Notes: generated by a model from the letters alone, not told the origin. 14,607 nt of DNA from CAZXDS01 sp964639525 (GCA_964639525.1 CAZXDS010000076.1:1-14607), one strand, 5' to 3'. Shown: positions 1 through 7,080, counted from the first letter of the stretch. Program-made: numbers and translations.

Positions 1-558
1 GTTTCGGCTTGTGCAACTTGTGATGGATTTTTCTACAAAGGATTAAAAGTTCTTGTAGTCGGCGGCGGTGATACGGCAATGGAAGAAGCGAATTACTTAA
101 CAAAATTTGCATCGGAAGTTACTGTGATTCACAGAAGAGACGGGTTCAGGTCTTCTAAAATTATGTATGAACGTGCAAAGAAAAATCCTAAAATTAAATT
201 CGCGACTAATCGTGTAATCAAGGAAATATACGGCGAAGAAAAAAACGGGATAAAAATGGTTACCGGTGCGGTTTTGGAAGATCCGCGAGATGGTTCAACC
301 GAAAATATTGATGCAGACGGAATTTTTATGGCAATCGGACATCATCCGAATACTGATATTTTTAAAGAACAGTTAGATACCGATGAAACAGGTTATCTGC
401 TTGTTAAACCGGGCACAACTCACACAAATATTGAAGGCGTTTTTGCTGCCGGTGATGTAACCGATAAAACATATCGCCAGGCAATAACTGCCGCAGGTTC
501 CGGGTGCATGGCTGCAATTGATGCACAACATTGGCTTGAAGAAAAAGAACTTGTTTAG
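1..558 (+). CDS. trxB: Thioredoxin reductase, 3' part (5' end outside window)
   Basis: FAD- and NADPH-dependent flavoenzyme that passes electrons from NADPH to thioredoxin in the cytoplasm. The frame is open from base 1, so the gene begins upstream; 185 residues are visible of a family usually about 310-330 long. The visible part starts at the redox-active disulfide, Cys4-Ala-Thr-Cys7-Asp. Next come the NADPH-binding Rossmann motif GGGDTAMEEA (21-30) and HRRDGFRSS, whose arginines contact the 2'-phosphate of NADPH in the family. The C-terminal FAD-contact segment GVFAAGDVTD and the tail QAITAAGSGCMAA follow. The lost part would carry the N-terminal FAD-binding GxGxxG. The gene is followed by a hairpin terminator at 591-620, so it ends its transcript. 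The nearest alternative is a ferredoxin/flavodoxin-NADP reductase of the same fold, but those lack the CxxC. Confidence 0.96.
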   Translation, partial: VSACATCDGFFYKGLKVLVVGGGDTAMEEANYLTKFASEVTVIHRRDGFRSSKIMYERAKKNPKIKFATNRVIKEIYGEEKNGIKMVTGAVLEDPRDGSTENIDADGIFMAIGHHPNTDIFKEQLDTDETGYLLVKPGTTHTNIEGVFAAGDVTDKTYRQAITAAGSGCMAAIDAQHWLEEKELV

Positions 559-590
559 ATAAAGTAAATTTTCAAATTATTAATTATTAT

Positions 591-620
591 CCCGACTTGA
601 TTGCAAGCCGGGATTTTTTT
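591..620 (+). terminator. Rho-independent terminator of trxB
   Basis: A 9-bp stem CCCGACTTG/CAAGCCGGG (591-599 with 604-612, one A-C mismatch) with a 4-base loop is followed by a run of T's. It lies 32 bases after the trxB stop codon. Confidence 0.85.
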
Positions 621-838
621 TATTAGAGAATATTGAATAATGCCGATTAAATTTATTTGTTGAAAAAGTATTACACTGAGCCAAAAGCCTGCTTGATAAC
701 AAACGCGGGAACAAAAATATCACAATTAAAATTTATTCATCTAATCTTTTTTGTTATACCGACAGATAATTTTATTCTTTAGTTTTGCAGAAGCTTTATT
801 CTAATAAACGCTAAAAATTGTTCGATAATAATTATCAA

Positions 839-877
839 AGCCGATTGTTTTTAATTTAGTTTCGGCTGTTCTTTTTA
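839..877 (+). terminator. Terminator-like hairpin in the leader of the saccharopine dehydrogenase gene
   Basis: AGCCGA (839-844) pairs with TCGGCT (862-867) around a 17-base AT-rich loop, followed by GTTCTTTTTAT. It stands 27 bases before the Shine-Dalgarno sequence of the downstream gene. It could end a short leader or small RNA transcript, or act as an attenuator. The stem is only 6 bp and may be fortuitous. Confidence 0.35.
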
Positions 878-894
878 TCATAATGAAAATTAAA

Positions 895-900
895 GAGGAA
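895..900 (+). promoter_or_regulatory. Ribosome binding site that sets the start at 907
   Basis: GAGGAA lies 6 bases before ATG 907. An in-frame ATG at 883 would place this purine-rich site inside the coding region and has no Shine-Dalgarno sequence of its own, so 907 is preferred. Confidence 0.75.
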
Positions 901-906
901 GTGAAA

Positions 907-2247
907 ATGAAAAATGTTGTAATTCTCGGTGCCGGACAAAGTGCTCCGTATTTAATTCATTACATGCTGAAAAATGCAGAGAAATATGATTGGCGAGTAA
1001 GTGTTTGCGATATGAATTATGAATTAGCCAAATCAAGAGTTAACGGCAATGTTCGTGGCGAAGCAATTCAGTTTGATATTAATGACACTCATTTAAGAAC
1101 TAAATTAATATCCAAAGCGGATATTGTGATTAATATGCTTGCACCTATTTTTCAGTATTTGGTTGCTCTTGATTGCATGGAATATAAAACTCACTGTATT
1201 AGTGCGTCTTACACAAATCCGCAAGTGGCCCAATTACATCAAGATGCTTTACTTGATGATGTTTTAATTCTTAATGAAATGGGATTGGACCCTGGAATTG
1301 ATCACATGTCGGCTATGTCAATTATTGATAATGTAAAGAAAAAGGGCGGGATAATAAGTAGCTTTATTGCTTATGGTTCAGGCATACCTGCTCCGGAAGT
1401 TAAATCAAATCCGATGAATTACTGCATTACATGGAACGCCAGAAATGTTGTTATGTCTGGCGAAAGCGGGGCACAGTATATGGAGGACAATAAAGTTAAA
1501 GTGCTCTCGCACAATCAAGTATTTAGAAGAACATGGACAGTTAATGTTGCCGGCGTTGGTGAACTTGAAGCATATCCGAACAGAGATTCTTTAGTTTATC
1601 AGGATTTGTTCAAACTTCATAAAGTCAAAACTATGATTCGCGGAACTTTAAGATATCCGGGATGGAGTGAAACTTGGCATCAAATAGTACGGCTCGGAAT
1701 TCCAAACGAAAAAATGCCGATTTATAAATTATCCACAAAAACATATGCTGAGTTTACAGAGATGTTTTTACCCCTTTTGATATCCGGAACTGATATTGAA
1801 AAGCGTGTTGCAAATTATTTGAACATCAGTCCTACAGGAACAATAATAAATAATATGAGATGGCTTGGATTGTTTTCTGCGGAAAAAATTGGGAACGGGC
1901 CTAAAACCGCAGCGCAAGTTCTGGAAAAAATCCTCCGTGATAAAATGCCGTTACCCGAAGGAGAAAGGGATATGGTTATTTTAGTACACGAAATTATCGC
2001 TACGTATCATGAAACAAAGAAGAAAGAAAAACGCACAACAACATTTATTGAATATGGAGACGGGTTTACCGCTATCTCCAAAACGGTAGGAATGCCGGCT
2101 GCCATTGCGGCAAAGTTGGTTCTTACCGACAAATTGAAATTACGCGGTTGTAGAATCCCGACTCATCCGGATATTTACAAACCTGTGTTACGTGAATTAA
2201 AAAAGCACGGACTTAAATTTGTAGAGAAAGTAGAAAAATTAAAGTAA
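907..2247 (+). CDS. Saccharopine dehydrogenase (NADP+, L-glutamate-forming)-like reductase
   Basis: Predicted cytoplasmic oxidoreductase of the saccharopine reductase (Lys9) family. That family interconverts saccharopine with glutamate plus 2-aminoadipate semialdehyde in lysine metabolism. The protein has 446 residues, similar to stand-alone Lys9. An N-terminal Rossmann fold opens with VILGAGQSAP (about 5-14). Family-typical motifs follow: EMGLDPGIDH (124-133) and GSGIPAPEVKSNP (158-169), the latter close to the GGLCPAPE segment of yeast Lys9. ATG 907 is chosen over ATG 883 because GAGGAA stands just before it. The gene appears monocistronic: a terminator-like hairpin lies in its leader and a 13-bp hairpin follows it. 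No Lys1, aminotransferase or semialdehyde dehydrogenase gene is nearby, so lysine breakdown, lysine synthesis or a related polyamine reaction (carboxyspermidine or homospermidine type) cannot be separated from context. The family is secure, the substrate less so. Confidence 0.88.
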   Translation: MKNVVILGAGQSAPYLIHYMLKNAEKYDWRVSVCDMNYELAKSRVNGNVRGEAIQFDINDTHLRTKLISKADIVINMLAPIFQYLVALDCMEYKTHCISASYTNPQVAQLHQDALLDDVLILNEMGLDPGIDHMSAMSIIDNVKKKGGIISSFIAYGSGIPAPEVKSNPMNYCITWNARNVVMSGESGAQYMEDNKVKVLSHNQVFRRTWTVNVAGVGELEAYPNRDSLVYQDLFKLHKVKTMIRGTLRYPGWSETWHQIVRLGIPNEKMPIYKLSTKTYAEFTEMFLPLLISGTDIEKRVANYLNISPTGTIINNMRWLGLFSAEKIGNGPKTAAQVLEKILRDKMPLPEGERDMVILVHEIIATYHETKKKEKRTTTFIEYGDGFTAISKTVGMPAAIAAKLVLTDKLKLRGCRIPTHPDIYKPVLRELKKHGLKFVEKVEKLK

Positions 2248-2293
2248 TTATATTTTGTAAAATATATTATTTAATAGTATAATAAATTATTAT

Positions 2294-2335
2294 ATAAACT
2301 CAGCAGTTGATTGTATCTGCTGAGTTTATTAGCTT
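2294..2335 (+). terminator. Hairpin terminator after the saccharopine dehydrogenase gene
   Basis: A perfect 13-bp inverted repeat (2294-2306 with 2317-2329, core AAACTCAGCAG/CTGCTGAGTTT) with a 10-base loop. It is followed by T-rich but interrupted sequence, and lies 46 bases after the stop codon and just before the cobalamin riboswitch. Confidence 0.75.
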
Positions 2336-2355
2336 TATTTAGTTCATTCAAATTT

Positions 2356-2511
2356 TATTTACGGTGTTTTACTTAATAGGGAAATCGGTTATAGTCCGAT
2401 GCTGCCCCGCAACTGTGATGGATGTTAATGCACTAATATTTGCCACTGTTTCAATAATTGAAACGGGAAGGCGTTAGATGCAGTCCTAAGTCAGGAGACC
2501 TGCCGTAAATA
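2356..2511 (+). ncRNA. Cobalamin (B12) riboswitch aptamer
   Basis: A cis-acting RNA that binds adenosyl- or other cobalamins and lowers expression of downstream genes when B12 is plentiful. The closing helix P1 is perfect: TATTTACGG (2356-2364) with CCGTAAATA (2503-2511). The conserved core elements appear in order: the AGGGAA segment (2378-2383), GCTGCCCCGCAACTGTGA (2401-2418), GCCACTG, a hairpin with GTTTCAAT/ATTGAAAC arms, CGGGAAGGCG, and the diagnostic B12 box AAGTCAGGAGACCTGCC (2488-2504). It sits upstream of a TonB-dependent receptor and lipoprotein pair, the usual target of this class in Bacteroidota-like genomes. Which cobalamin form it prefers cannot be read with confidence. Confidence 0.97.
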
Positions 2512-2522
2512 TCAATTTAATC

Positions 2523-2546
2523 AACCTTCGTGGGAGAGGATAGGTT
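2523..2546 (+). promoter_or_regulatory. Probable P13 kissing-loop hairpin of the cobalamin riboswitch
   Basis: AACCT (2523-2527) pairs with AGGTT (2542-2546), leaving a loop that includes GTGGG (2530-2534). This loop can pair with CCCGC (2406-2410) in the L5 region of the aptamer, using one G-U pair. An L5-L13 kissing interaction of this kind is how cobalamin riboswitches report binding. The assignment is inferred from complementarity. Confidence 0.6.
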
Positions 2547-2556
2547 AAGTCAAACT

Positions 2557-2583
2557 CAGCATTATTTTGCTGTTCTCTTTTTA
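2557..2583 (+). terminator. Possible riboswitch-controlled terminator
   Basis: A short stem CAGCA (2557-2561)/TGCTG (2568-2572) with a 6-base loop is followed by TTCTCTTTTTT. It is weak for a terminator (5 bp) but stands between the P13 hairpin and the receptor gene, where an expression platform would be expected. Control could equally be at translation, through the hairpin around the start codon. Confidence 0.35.
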
Positions 2584-2646
2584 GAATATTATTCGATTAA
2601 ATTGTTAAATGGTTTAATTAATTGACATCCATTTAATTTAATTTGA

Positions 2647-2685
2647 TGAACTCTGTTTCAATTGGAATTAGGAAATGAGAGTTCA
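2647..2685 (+). promoter_or_regulatory. Hairpin enclosing the start of the B12 receptor gene
   Basis: TGAACTCT (2647-2654) is perfectly complementary to AGAGTTCA (2678-2685). The 23-base loop holds the likely Shine-Dalgarno (GGAATTAGGAA) and ATG 2675. This could limit ribosome access and so serve translational control by the riboswitch. I could not find a clear competing pairing from the aptamer. Confidence 0.4.
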
Positions 2686-4831
2686 AATTAAAATATTATT
2701 TTTTAGCCTCCTTTTTTACGGCTTGGTTTTACCGCAAAGTGAAGTGCGCATTGTTGATGCCCGCTCTTTAAAACCAATTGGAGATGTAGTTATATCTGCA
2801 GAATCGAAAATTACTATTTCAAATGAAGCCGGATATTTTTCTCTTCAAAAATTTAACGTTGGTGATACTCTTTTGCTTCAGCATCTTCTTTATCAAAAAT
2901 TAAAATTGGCTTACAACCAAATTGTAATAAATAAGATTATTAAATTTCATCGAAAAAAAATTACTACAAAATTAATAAAGGTTGTTGTTGAAAATAAAAA
3001 CAGCGAAACAAATGCAAAGCGGGAAACAGTAAAACTTGACAAACAAAAAATTGCACAGTATAGCGGACTTAGTGAACTATTAAAGAAAAACACAACACTT
3101 TTCGTAAAGGATTATGGCGGTTATTCGGGACTGAAAACAGTTTCGGCAAGAGGAATGGGCAGCGAAAATACGGTTGTGCTTTTTAATGAAGCTCGGGTAA
3201 ATGATTTGAGAACGGGCACTTTTAATTTTGCCGAAGTTGATTCAAAATTTATCAACAAGATTGTTTACGCAAAAAATTCCGAGACTAATATTCAATCTTC
3301 CGGCGGAGTTGTTAAATTGTTTTCGGAAAACGAAGAAGGAGAGAGCTCATTTACTTTCGGGGGAATGATTAATTCAACTAAAACTAAAAATTATTTTGCA
3401 TCCCTTAAAAAGTCCTCTAATAATATATCGTATAGTTTAAATTTTAATAGAATTAATTCGCCTAACAAATACCATTATGTTTTTGATGGGAAACAGTTGC
3501 AGCGAGAAAATGCTGATTTTTCAAAATCGTTTTTGAGTGGGAGTTTGCAATGGATATCTAAAAATTTTATTATTAAGCTTTATACCCACTATTCTCACTT
3601 ATTAAACGGATTACCCGGTTTTGTTGTTACAAATAATTTCAATTACAGCAAAGCATCAAACTTGACTAATTCACTCTTGTCAATTGTAAACATTAATTAT
3701 TCGCTTGGTAATAATATTTTGTTCTCTTCCAACATTGGCTTTCATAAGCAATATCTAAAGTTAATTGATCCTTTAAACCAGCTTTTGATTGACAGGCACA
3801 GCCAAAGTTCTACATTTAATGATTTGGGAATAACAAATAAACTACAATACAATTTGGGAAATGTTAGTACCACTTTGATTTATTATTTTAATTATGGGCA
3901 AGTCGATAGTTTAGCTGCAGTAATATCAGGGAAACAAATTGCGAATTTCACTAAACGGAATGAACACCAAATTTCATTTACAGCTAATTCAAATTATGAA
4001 TTCAGTGGAGTGCATAATTTGGTTCTCAGCGGCGGAATTGATTATCAAATATTTAACGATAATTTTATAATCCGGAAAAAGAATAATTATTTTTCTTATC
4101 AAATAGGTTTGGAACTGGTTCCTGATTTTTGGCAAAGTTCAAATATTACTTTCTCTTTTGCAGATAATTACAGACATCCTTCTTTTAATGAAGTCTATTA
4201 TTCAAGCTTGTTTGGTAATAATAATCTGCAAGGGGAAAAATATAAAAATATAAATGCAGGATTTAATTTCAACTTATCTTTATTTGGAAATAGTGAAATT
4301 CATCTTACGTATTTTTCTATTTGGGGAAATGATAAAATAATTTGGATTCCAACACGCATAGCTCTTCAAGTGCCTCGTAATATTAAAAAGATAAAGTCGG
4401 AAGGAATTGAAGTAATAATTAATCAGTCAATAATTACTAAAATGATTAAAGCGGAATTTATCTACTCATTTGTTGATGCACGCAATCTTTCATTTCCTTC
4501 TTCAACAGATTTCTCATATAATAAGCAATTAATTTACACGCCCAAAAATAGATGGAATTTTAATACCTACTTTAATTATAAAAGATTTAACTTAACAATA
4601 AATGCTTCGTTTGTCGGAGAAAGTTTTTACACATCCGATAACAGTCAGCAGAATAAATTGAAACAGTACTTTTTACTTGATGCTTCAACAGGATATTCGT
4701 TTGATTTATTCGGAGCAAAACACACATTAACATTAAATGCATATAATATTTTTAATGTAAACTACTTTGTAATTCAGTCTTATCCAATGCCATTAAATTC
4801 ATTTTCAATAAATTATCAAGTGAGGTTCTAA
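2675..4831 (+). CDS. btuB: TonB-dependent outer-membrane receptor, BtuB-like (vitamin B12 uptake)
   Basis: Predicted outer-membrane channel importing cobalamin using energy from TonB-ExbBD. The 718 residues show a signal peptide (1 to about 21, ending LPQ), a carboxypeptidase-regulatory-like beta domain (about 22-90) typical of Bacteroidota receptors, a possible TonB box IKVVVENK (101-108), and a plug domain (about 115-220) with TVSARGMGSENTVVLFNEARV. The rest is a beta-barrel of alternating strands ending in SINYQVRF, with the terminal Phe used for barrel assembly. The substrate assignment rests on the cobalamin riboswitch directly upstream and the BtuG-like lipoprotein directly downstream, not on residues in the barrel. 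The downstream gene overlaps the stop codon by one base (TAATG), so the two are probably translationally coupled. The leader between aptamer and ATG is about 160 bases, which is long. Another corrinoid, or cobalt, is the main alternative substrate. Confidence 0.88.
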   Translation: MRVQIKILFFSLLFYGLVLPQSEVRIVDARSLKPIGDVVISAESKITISNEAGYFSLQKFNVGDTLLLQHLLYQKLKLAYNQIVINKIIKFHRKKITTKLIKVVVENKNSETNAKRETVKLDKQKIAQYSGLSELLKKNTTLFVKDYGGYSGLKTVSARGMGSENTVVLFNEARVNDLRTGTFNFAEVDSKFINKIVYAKNSETNIQSSGGVVKLFSENEEGESSFTFGGMINSTKTKNYFASLKKSSNNISYSLNFNRINSPNKYHYVFDGKQLQRENADFSKSFLSGSLQWISKNFIIKLYTHYSHLLNGLPGFVVTNNFNYSKASNLTNSLLSIVNINYSLGNNILFSSNIGFHKQYLKLIDPLNQLLIDRHSQSSTFNDLGITNKLQYNLGNVSTTLIYYFNYGQVDSLAAVISGKQIANFTKRNEHQISFTANSNYEFSGVHNLVLSGGIDYQIFNDNFIIRKKNNYFSYQIGLELVPDFWQSSNITFSFADNYRHPSFNEVYYSSLFGNNNLQGEKYKNINAGFNFNLSLFGNSEIHLTYFSIWGNDKIIWIPTRIALQVPRNIKKIKSEGIEVIINQSIITKMIKAEFIYSFVDARNLSFPSSTDFSYNKQLIYTPKNRWNFNTYFNYKRFNLTINASFVGESFYTSDNSQQNKLKQYFLLDASTGYSFDLFGAKHTLTLNAYNIFNVNYFVIQSYPMPLNSFSINYQVRF

Positions 4832-5889
4832 TGAAAAAAAAATTCTCTTTAATGTTTGCTGTTATTCTTATGTTGTTAACCGGCTGCAAAAATGAAACAA
4901 TTCCGCTCATACCACCAATAAATACGGGAAGTTCCGGTATTATAGTTGTGAACGAAGGTCTTTTCAGCCAGAATAATTCTTCGGTTACTTATTATTCATT
5001 TAAGACCAACATCGCATCTCAAAATATTTACGCTTCTTCAAACAATCAATCAAAGTTGGGCGACACTGCAAATGATATGAAAATATTTGGAAACAAAGCC
5101 TACATTGCAGTTAATCAATCATTTAAGATTGAGGTAATTGATGTGAACAATTTTACTAGTTTAGGAATGATTGATTTATCAAACTATGGCGAACCTCGCG
5201 AAATAAGCATTGTTGATTCCTCAATGGGTTTTGTTACTGTTGGGAACAGCAGCGGAGACGGACTTGTGAAATTTAATCCGTCAACATTAACAGTTGTCGG
5301 TTTGTTAAAAGTCGGCGCAAAACCGGAAGGAATAGCCAATAGTGGTAAATATATTTTTACGGCAAACTCGGGCTGGGGAGCAGACAGCACTGTAAGTGTG
5401 ATTGATGCCGAACAATTCAAAGTAGTAAAAACTTTAACTGTGGGAATAAATCCCAATGCGGTAATTGAAAACAACGGCACAATTTATGTTGTATCAACAG
5501 GAAGCTTCGGGGGAAATGGACTTGGCGGTATTTATAAAATTAATCCTATTACATTAACAGTTTCAGCTTCAAACTCACTACCGGGAAATCCCGGCAGCGC
5601 AGCTTTTGTTGAAAATAGCCTAATGGTAATAAACAATTCAGGAATAATAAAAATTGAATCAAATGATTTAAGCATTACGGATTCAACATTTATAAAAGGA
5701 AGTGCGGTTAATCCGATTTTTGCAACTATATATTCAATTGCATTTGATAATACAAGCGGATTTCTCTATTTGGGTAATCCAAAGGATTTTCAGCAGAATG
5801 GAGATATTGCGGTGTATGACTTAAACGGGAGTGAAATATCAAGATTTGACTGCGGAATAAATCCCGGAACAATTGTAATAAAAAATTAA
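4831..5889 (+). CDS. btuG: Beta-propeller lipoprotein, BtuG-like (YncE/DUF5074 type)
   Basis: Predicted outer-membrane lipoprotein of 352 residues that probably captures B12 and hands it to the adjacent receptor. The signal peptide (MKKKFSLMFAVILMLLTGC) ends in a lipobox LTGC with lipidated Cys19. The following Lys-Asn-Glu loosely resembles surface-export signals of Bacteroidota lipoproteins. From about residue 36 the chain has YncE/YVTN-like propeller repeats: VVNEGLFSQNNSSVTYY (39-55, DUF5074-like), VGAKPEGIANSGKYIFTANS (161-180), VSVIDAEQFKVVKTLTVG (188-205), GTIYVVSTG (216-224) and FLYLGNPKDF (311-320). Size and fold match BtuG of Bacteroides, which binds cobalamin tightly on the cell surface and sits on BtuB. 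GAGG stands 5 bases before the ATG, and the ATG overlaps the btuB-like stop. Binding of B12 is inferred from operon context; the fold and lipoprotein status are seen directly. A generic propeller partner of the receptor is the alternative. Confidence 0.82.
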   Translation: MKKKFSLMFAVILMLLTGCKNETIPLIPPINTGSSGIIVVNEGLFSQNNSSVTYYSFKTNIASQNIYASSNNQSKLGDTANDMKIFGNKAYIAVNQSFKIEVIDVNNFTSLGMIDLSNYGEPREISIVDSSMGFVTVGNSSGDGLVKFNPSTLTVVGLLKVGAKPEGIANSGKYIFTANSGWGADSTVSVIDAEQFKVVKTLTVGINPNAVIENNGTIYVVSTGSFGGNGLGGIYKINPITLTVSASNSLPGNPGSAAFVENSLMVINNSGIIKIESNDLSITDSTFIKGSAVNPIFATIYSIAFDNTSGFLYLGNPKDFQQNGDIAVYDLNGSEISRFDCGINPGTIVIKN

Positions 5890-5896
5890 GCAATAA

Positions 5897-5934
5897 AATT
5901 TGTAGAGACGCAATACAATGTGTCTCTACAAATT
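5897..5934. repeat. Perfect palindromic repeat, GTAGAGAC type; possible terminator
   Basis: The 13-base arms AATTTGTAGAGAC (5897-5909) and GTCTCTACAAATT (5922-5934) are perfect inverted repeats with a 12-base spacer, and three more pairs (one G-U) extend inward. The core resembles the GTAGAGACGC...GCGTCTCTAC palindromes that recur between genes in many cyanobacterial and Bacteroidota-Chlorobi genomes. It lies between two convergent genes. T-rich sequence follows it only in the - direction, so it may also end the J-domain gene's transcript. Only one copy is in the window. Confidence 0.7.
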
Positions 5935-5964
5935 ACGGGTATTCCAAATTTATGCTGTAAATAT

Positions 5965-6945
5965 TTAAATTTTATATTTGTTTTTCAACCATTCAAAGGC
6001 AATGTTAATTTCTTTTGTTTTTCTTTCGGCAAGGTCAATAAATTCTTTGCCGAGGGAATTAACTTTATCAGGATGATATTGAGAGATTAAACTGAAGTAT
6101 TTCTTTTTGATTTGTGATTTTGAAAGCACACCTGTTAAGTCTAAAATGCTGCCATAGTATTTAGCTTTTTCCGAATCGGTTGCCTTTTTATGGTCGAATT
6201 CTTTTTCTTCGTCTTCTATTTTATATTCATATCGTTCATATTTTTCATATCGTTCATATTTGGTATAAGATTTATATGTCCTTTTTCGGTTGCTTGTTTT
6301 TGCTTTTCTTTTCCCGCCAATATCTTTTATTATTGAATAGAGTGCTGAACTTCTTTCTCCAACCAAACCGAGATAGTCAAGTAATAATAAATTTGTATGG
6401 CTCCAATCAGTTTTTTCTATCTTTTTGGCAAATTCAATTATTTTTTTCGACATTCTATCAGTTTGCAAATTTGTTCTTAACCGTATTAACTGATTCCCTT
6501 CAACAATGGGAGTAGAATATTTTAATATTTGTGAAGCCCAATTATCACTTTGTTGGCTATTAATTAATATCGAAAGTGTCAAAAATTCATTTAAAACTGA
6601 AAGAGTTGAAATATTTTGCGATAATAATTTTGAGTGGACTAAGCAATTTAAATGCCCGTAAAGTGAAAAAACAAATTCATTTGCAACTTGGTCAGTATCC
6701 AAATTAAACTGTCGCATGAAAATAGAATTTATTGCTTTATAGGAATAGCTGTTCCTAAATTCAATTCCAAGCATAACATTTTGATTTAAATATCCGCGTG
6801 AAAAATCCGTAATGCCCTGCTGAACCGATCCGATTATTCCCCAAATTTGTTTGTTAATTTCATCATAAATAACAAACGCCTGGTCGTAGTTTCCTTTTTG
6901 CGTCATTGTATCAGCAATATCACGAAGTTTAGAAATGTTGGACAT
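5965..6945 (-). CDS. Protein with C-terminal J domain (DnaJ-like co-chaperone)
   Basis: A 326-residue predicted cytoplasmic protein. The last 65 residues or so (about 262-326) form a J domain: a helix with IKKKYFSLISQYHPDKV carrying the HPD motif at 291-293, then a helix rich in Lys/Glu with KEINIAFEWLKNK. HPD is the part that stimulates the ATPase of DnaK-type Hsp70. There is no Gly/Phe region or zinc-finger domain, so it is a class C (type III) J protein. Residues 1-210 look helical and unfamiliar; residues 15-35 vaguely resemble a TPR helix pair. A charged, Tyr-rich linker (225-242) contains YERYEKYERYE, encoded by an exact 18-base tandem duplication. The ATG has no Shine-Dalgarno sequence but an AT-rich leader, unlike its neighbours. 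It is transcribed alone, convergent with the B12 operon. The client or location of the N-terminal region is unknown. Confidence 0.85.
   Translation of the reverse strand: MSNISKLRDIADTMTQKGNYDQAFVIYDEINKQIWGIIGSVQQGITDFSRGYLNQNVMLGIEFRNSYSYKAINSIFMRQFNLDTDQVANEFVFSLYGHLNCLVHSKLLSQNISTLSVLNEFLTLSILINSQQSDNWASQILKYSTPIVEGNQLIRLRTNLQTDRMSKKIIEFAKKIEKTDWSHTNLLLLDYLGLVGERSSALYSIIKDIGGKRKAKTSNRKRTYKSYTKYERYEKYERYEYKIEDEEKEFDHKKATDSEKAKYYGSILDLTGVLSKSQIKKKYFSLISQYHPDKVNSLGKEFIDLAERKTKEINIAFEWLKNKYKI
6226..6261. repeat. Exact 18-base tandem duplication within the J-domain gene
   Basis: TTCATATCGTTCATATTT occurs twice head to tail (6226-6243 and 6244-6261). On the coding (-) strand it gives the Tyr/Arg/Glu/Lys linker repeat. 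The unit is a multiple of three, so copy-number change would keep the frame. Confidence 0.9.
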
Positions 6946-6999
6946 ATAAAATATTATTTAAGTTAAAATGAAAAATTTAAATATAAAACAAATAAACAA

Positions 7000-7041
7000 T
7001 TACAAAAAATAAAGGCGGCTATTTTTTGCGAAAGCCGTCTT
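7000..7041 (-). terminator. Rho-independent terminator of the mcp-cheW operon
   Basis: Read on the - strand, AAGACGGCT (7041-7033) pairs with AGCCGCCTT (7020-7012) with one A-C mismatch, followed by TTATTTTTTG. It lies about 40 bases after the cheW stop codon, and no T run follows it in the + direction. Confidence 0.8.
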
Positions 7042-7080
7042 AAACAAAATGAAAAATTAATGAGTATAGTTAAGAATTTG

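Larger units (their letters stand above)
621..906. other. Intergenic region and leader of the saccharopine dehydrogenase gene
   Basis: AT-rich stretch between the trxB terminator and the lys9-like start. No convincing open reading frame, tRNA or known riboswitch is seen. The only structured element I can support is the hairpin at 839-877 (listed separately). No promoter could be assigned with confidence. Confidence 0.6.

Noticed and set aside
883..906. ATG 883 as the start of the saccharopine dehydrogenase gene
   Set aside because: The next in-frame ATG at 907 has GAGGAA 6 bases before it and begins directly with the Rossmann strand MKNVVILGAG; the eight extra residues would just be a translated ribosome binding site.
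2531..2546. GGGAGAGGATAGG as a ribosome binding site for a small leader peptide
   Set aside because: No start codon follows at a usable distance; the sequence is better explained as the loop and 3' arm of the riboswitch P13 hairpin.
2622..2650. TTGACA as a -35 promoter element before the receptor gene
   Set aside because: No -10-like hexamer lies at a suitable distance, and a promoter here would bypass the riboswitch; the match is likely chance in AT-rich DNA.
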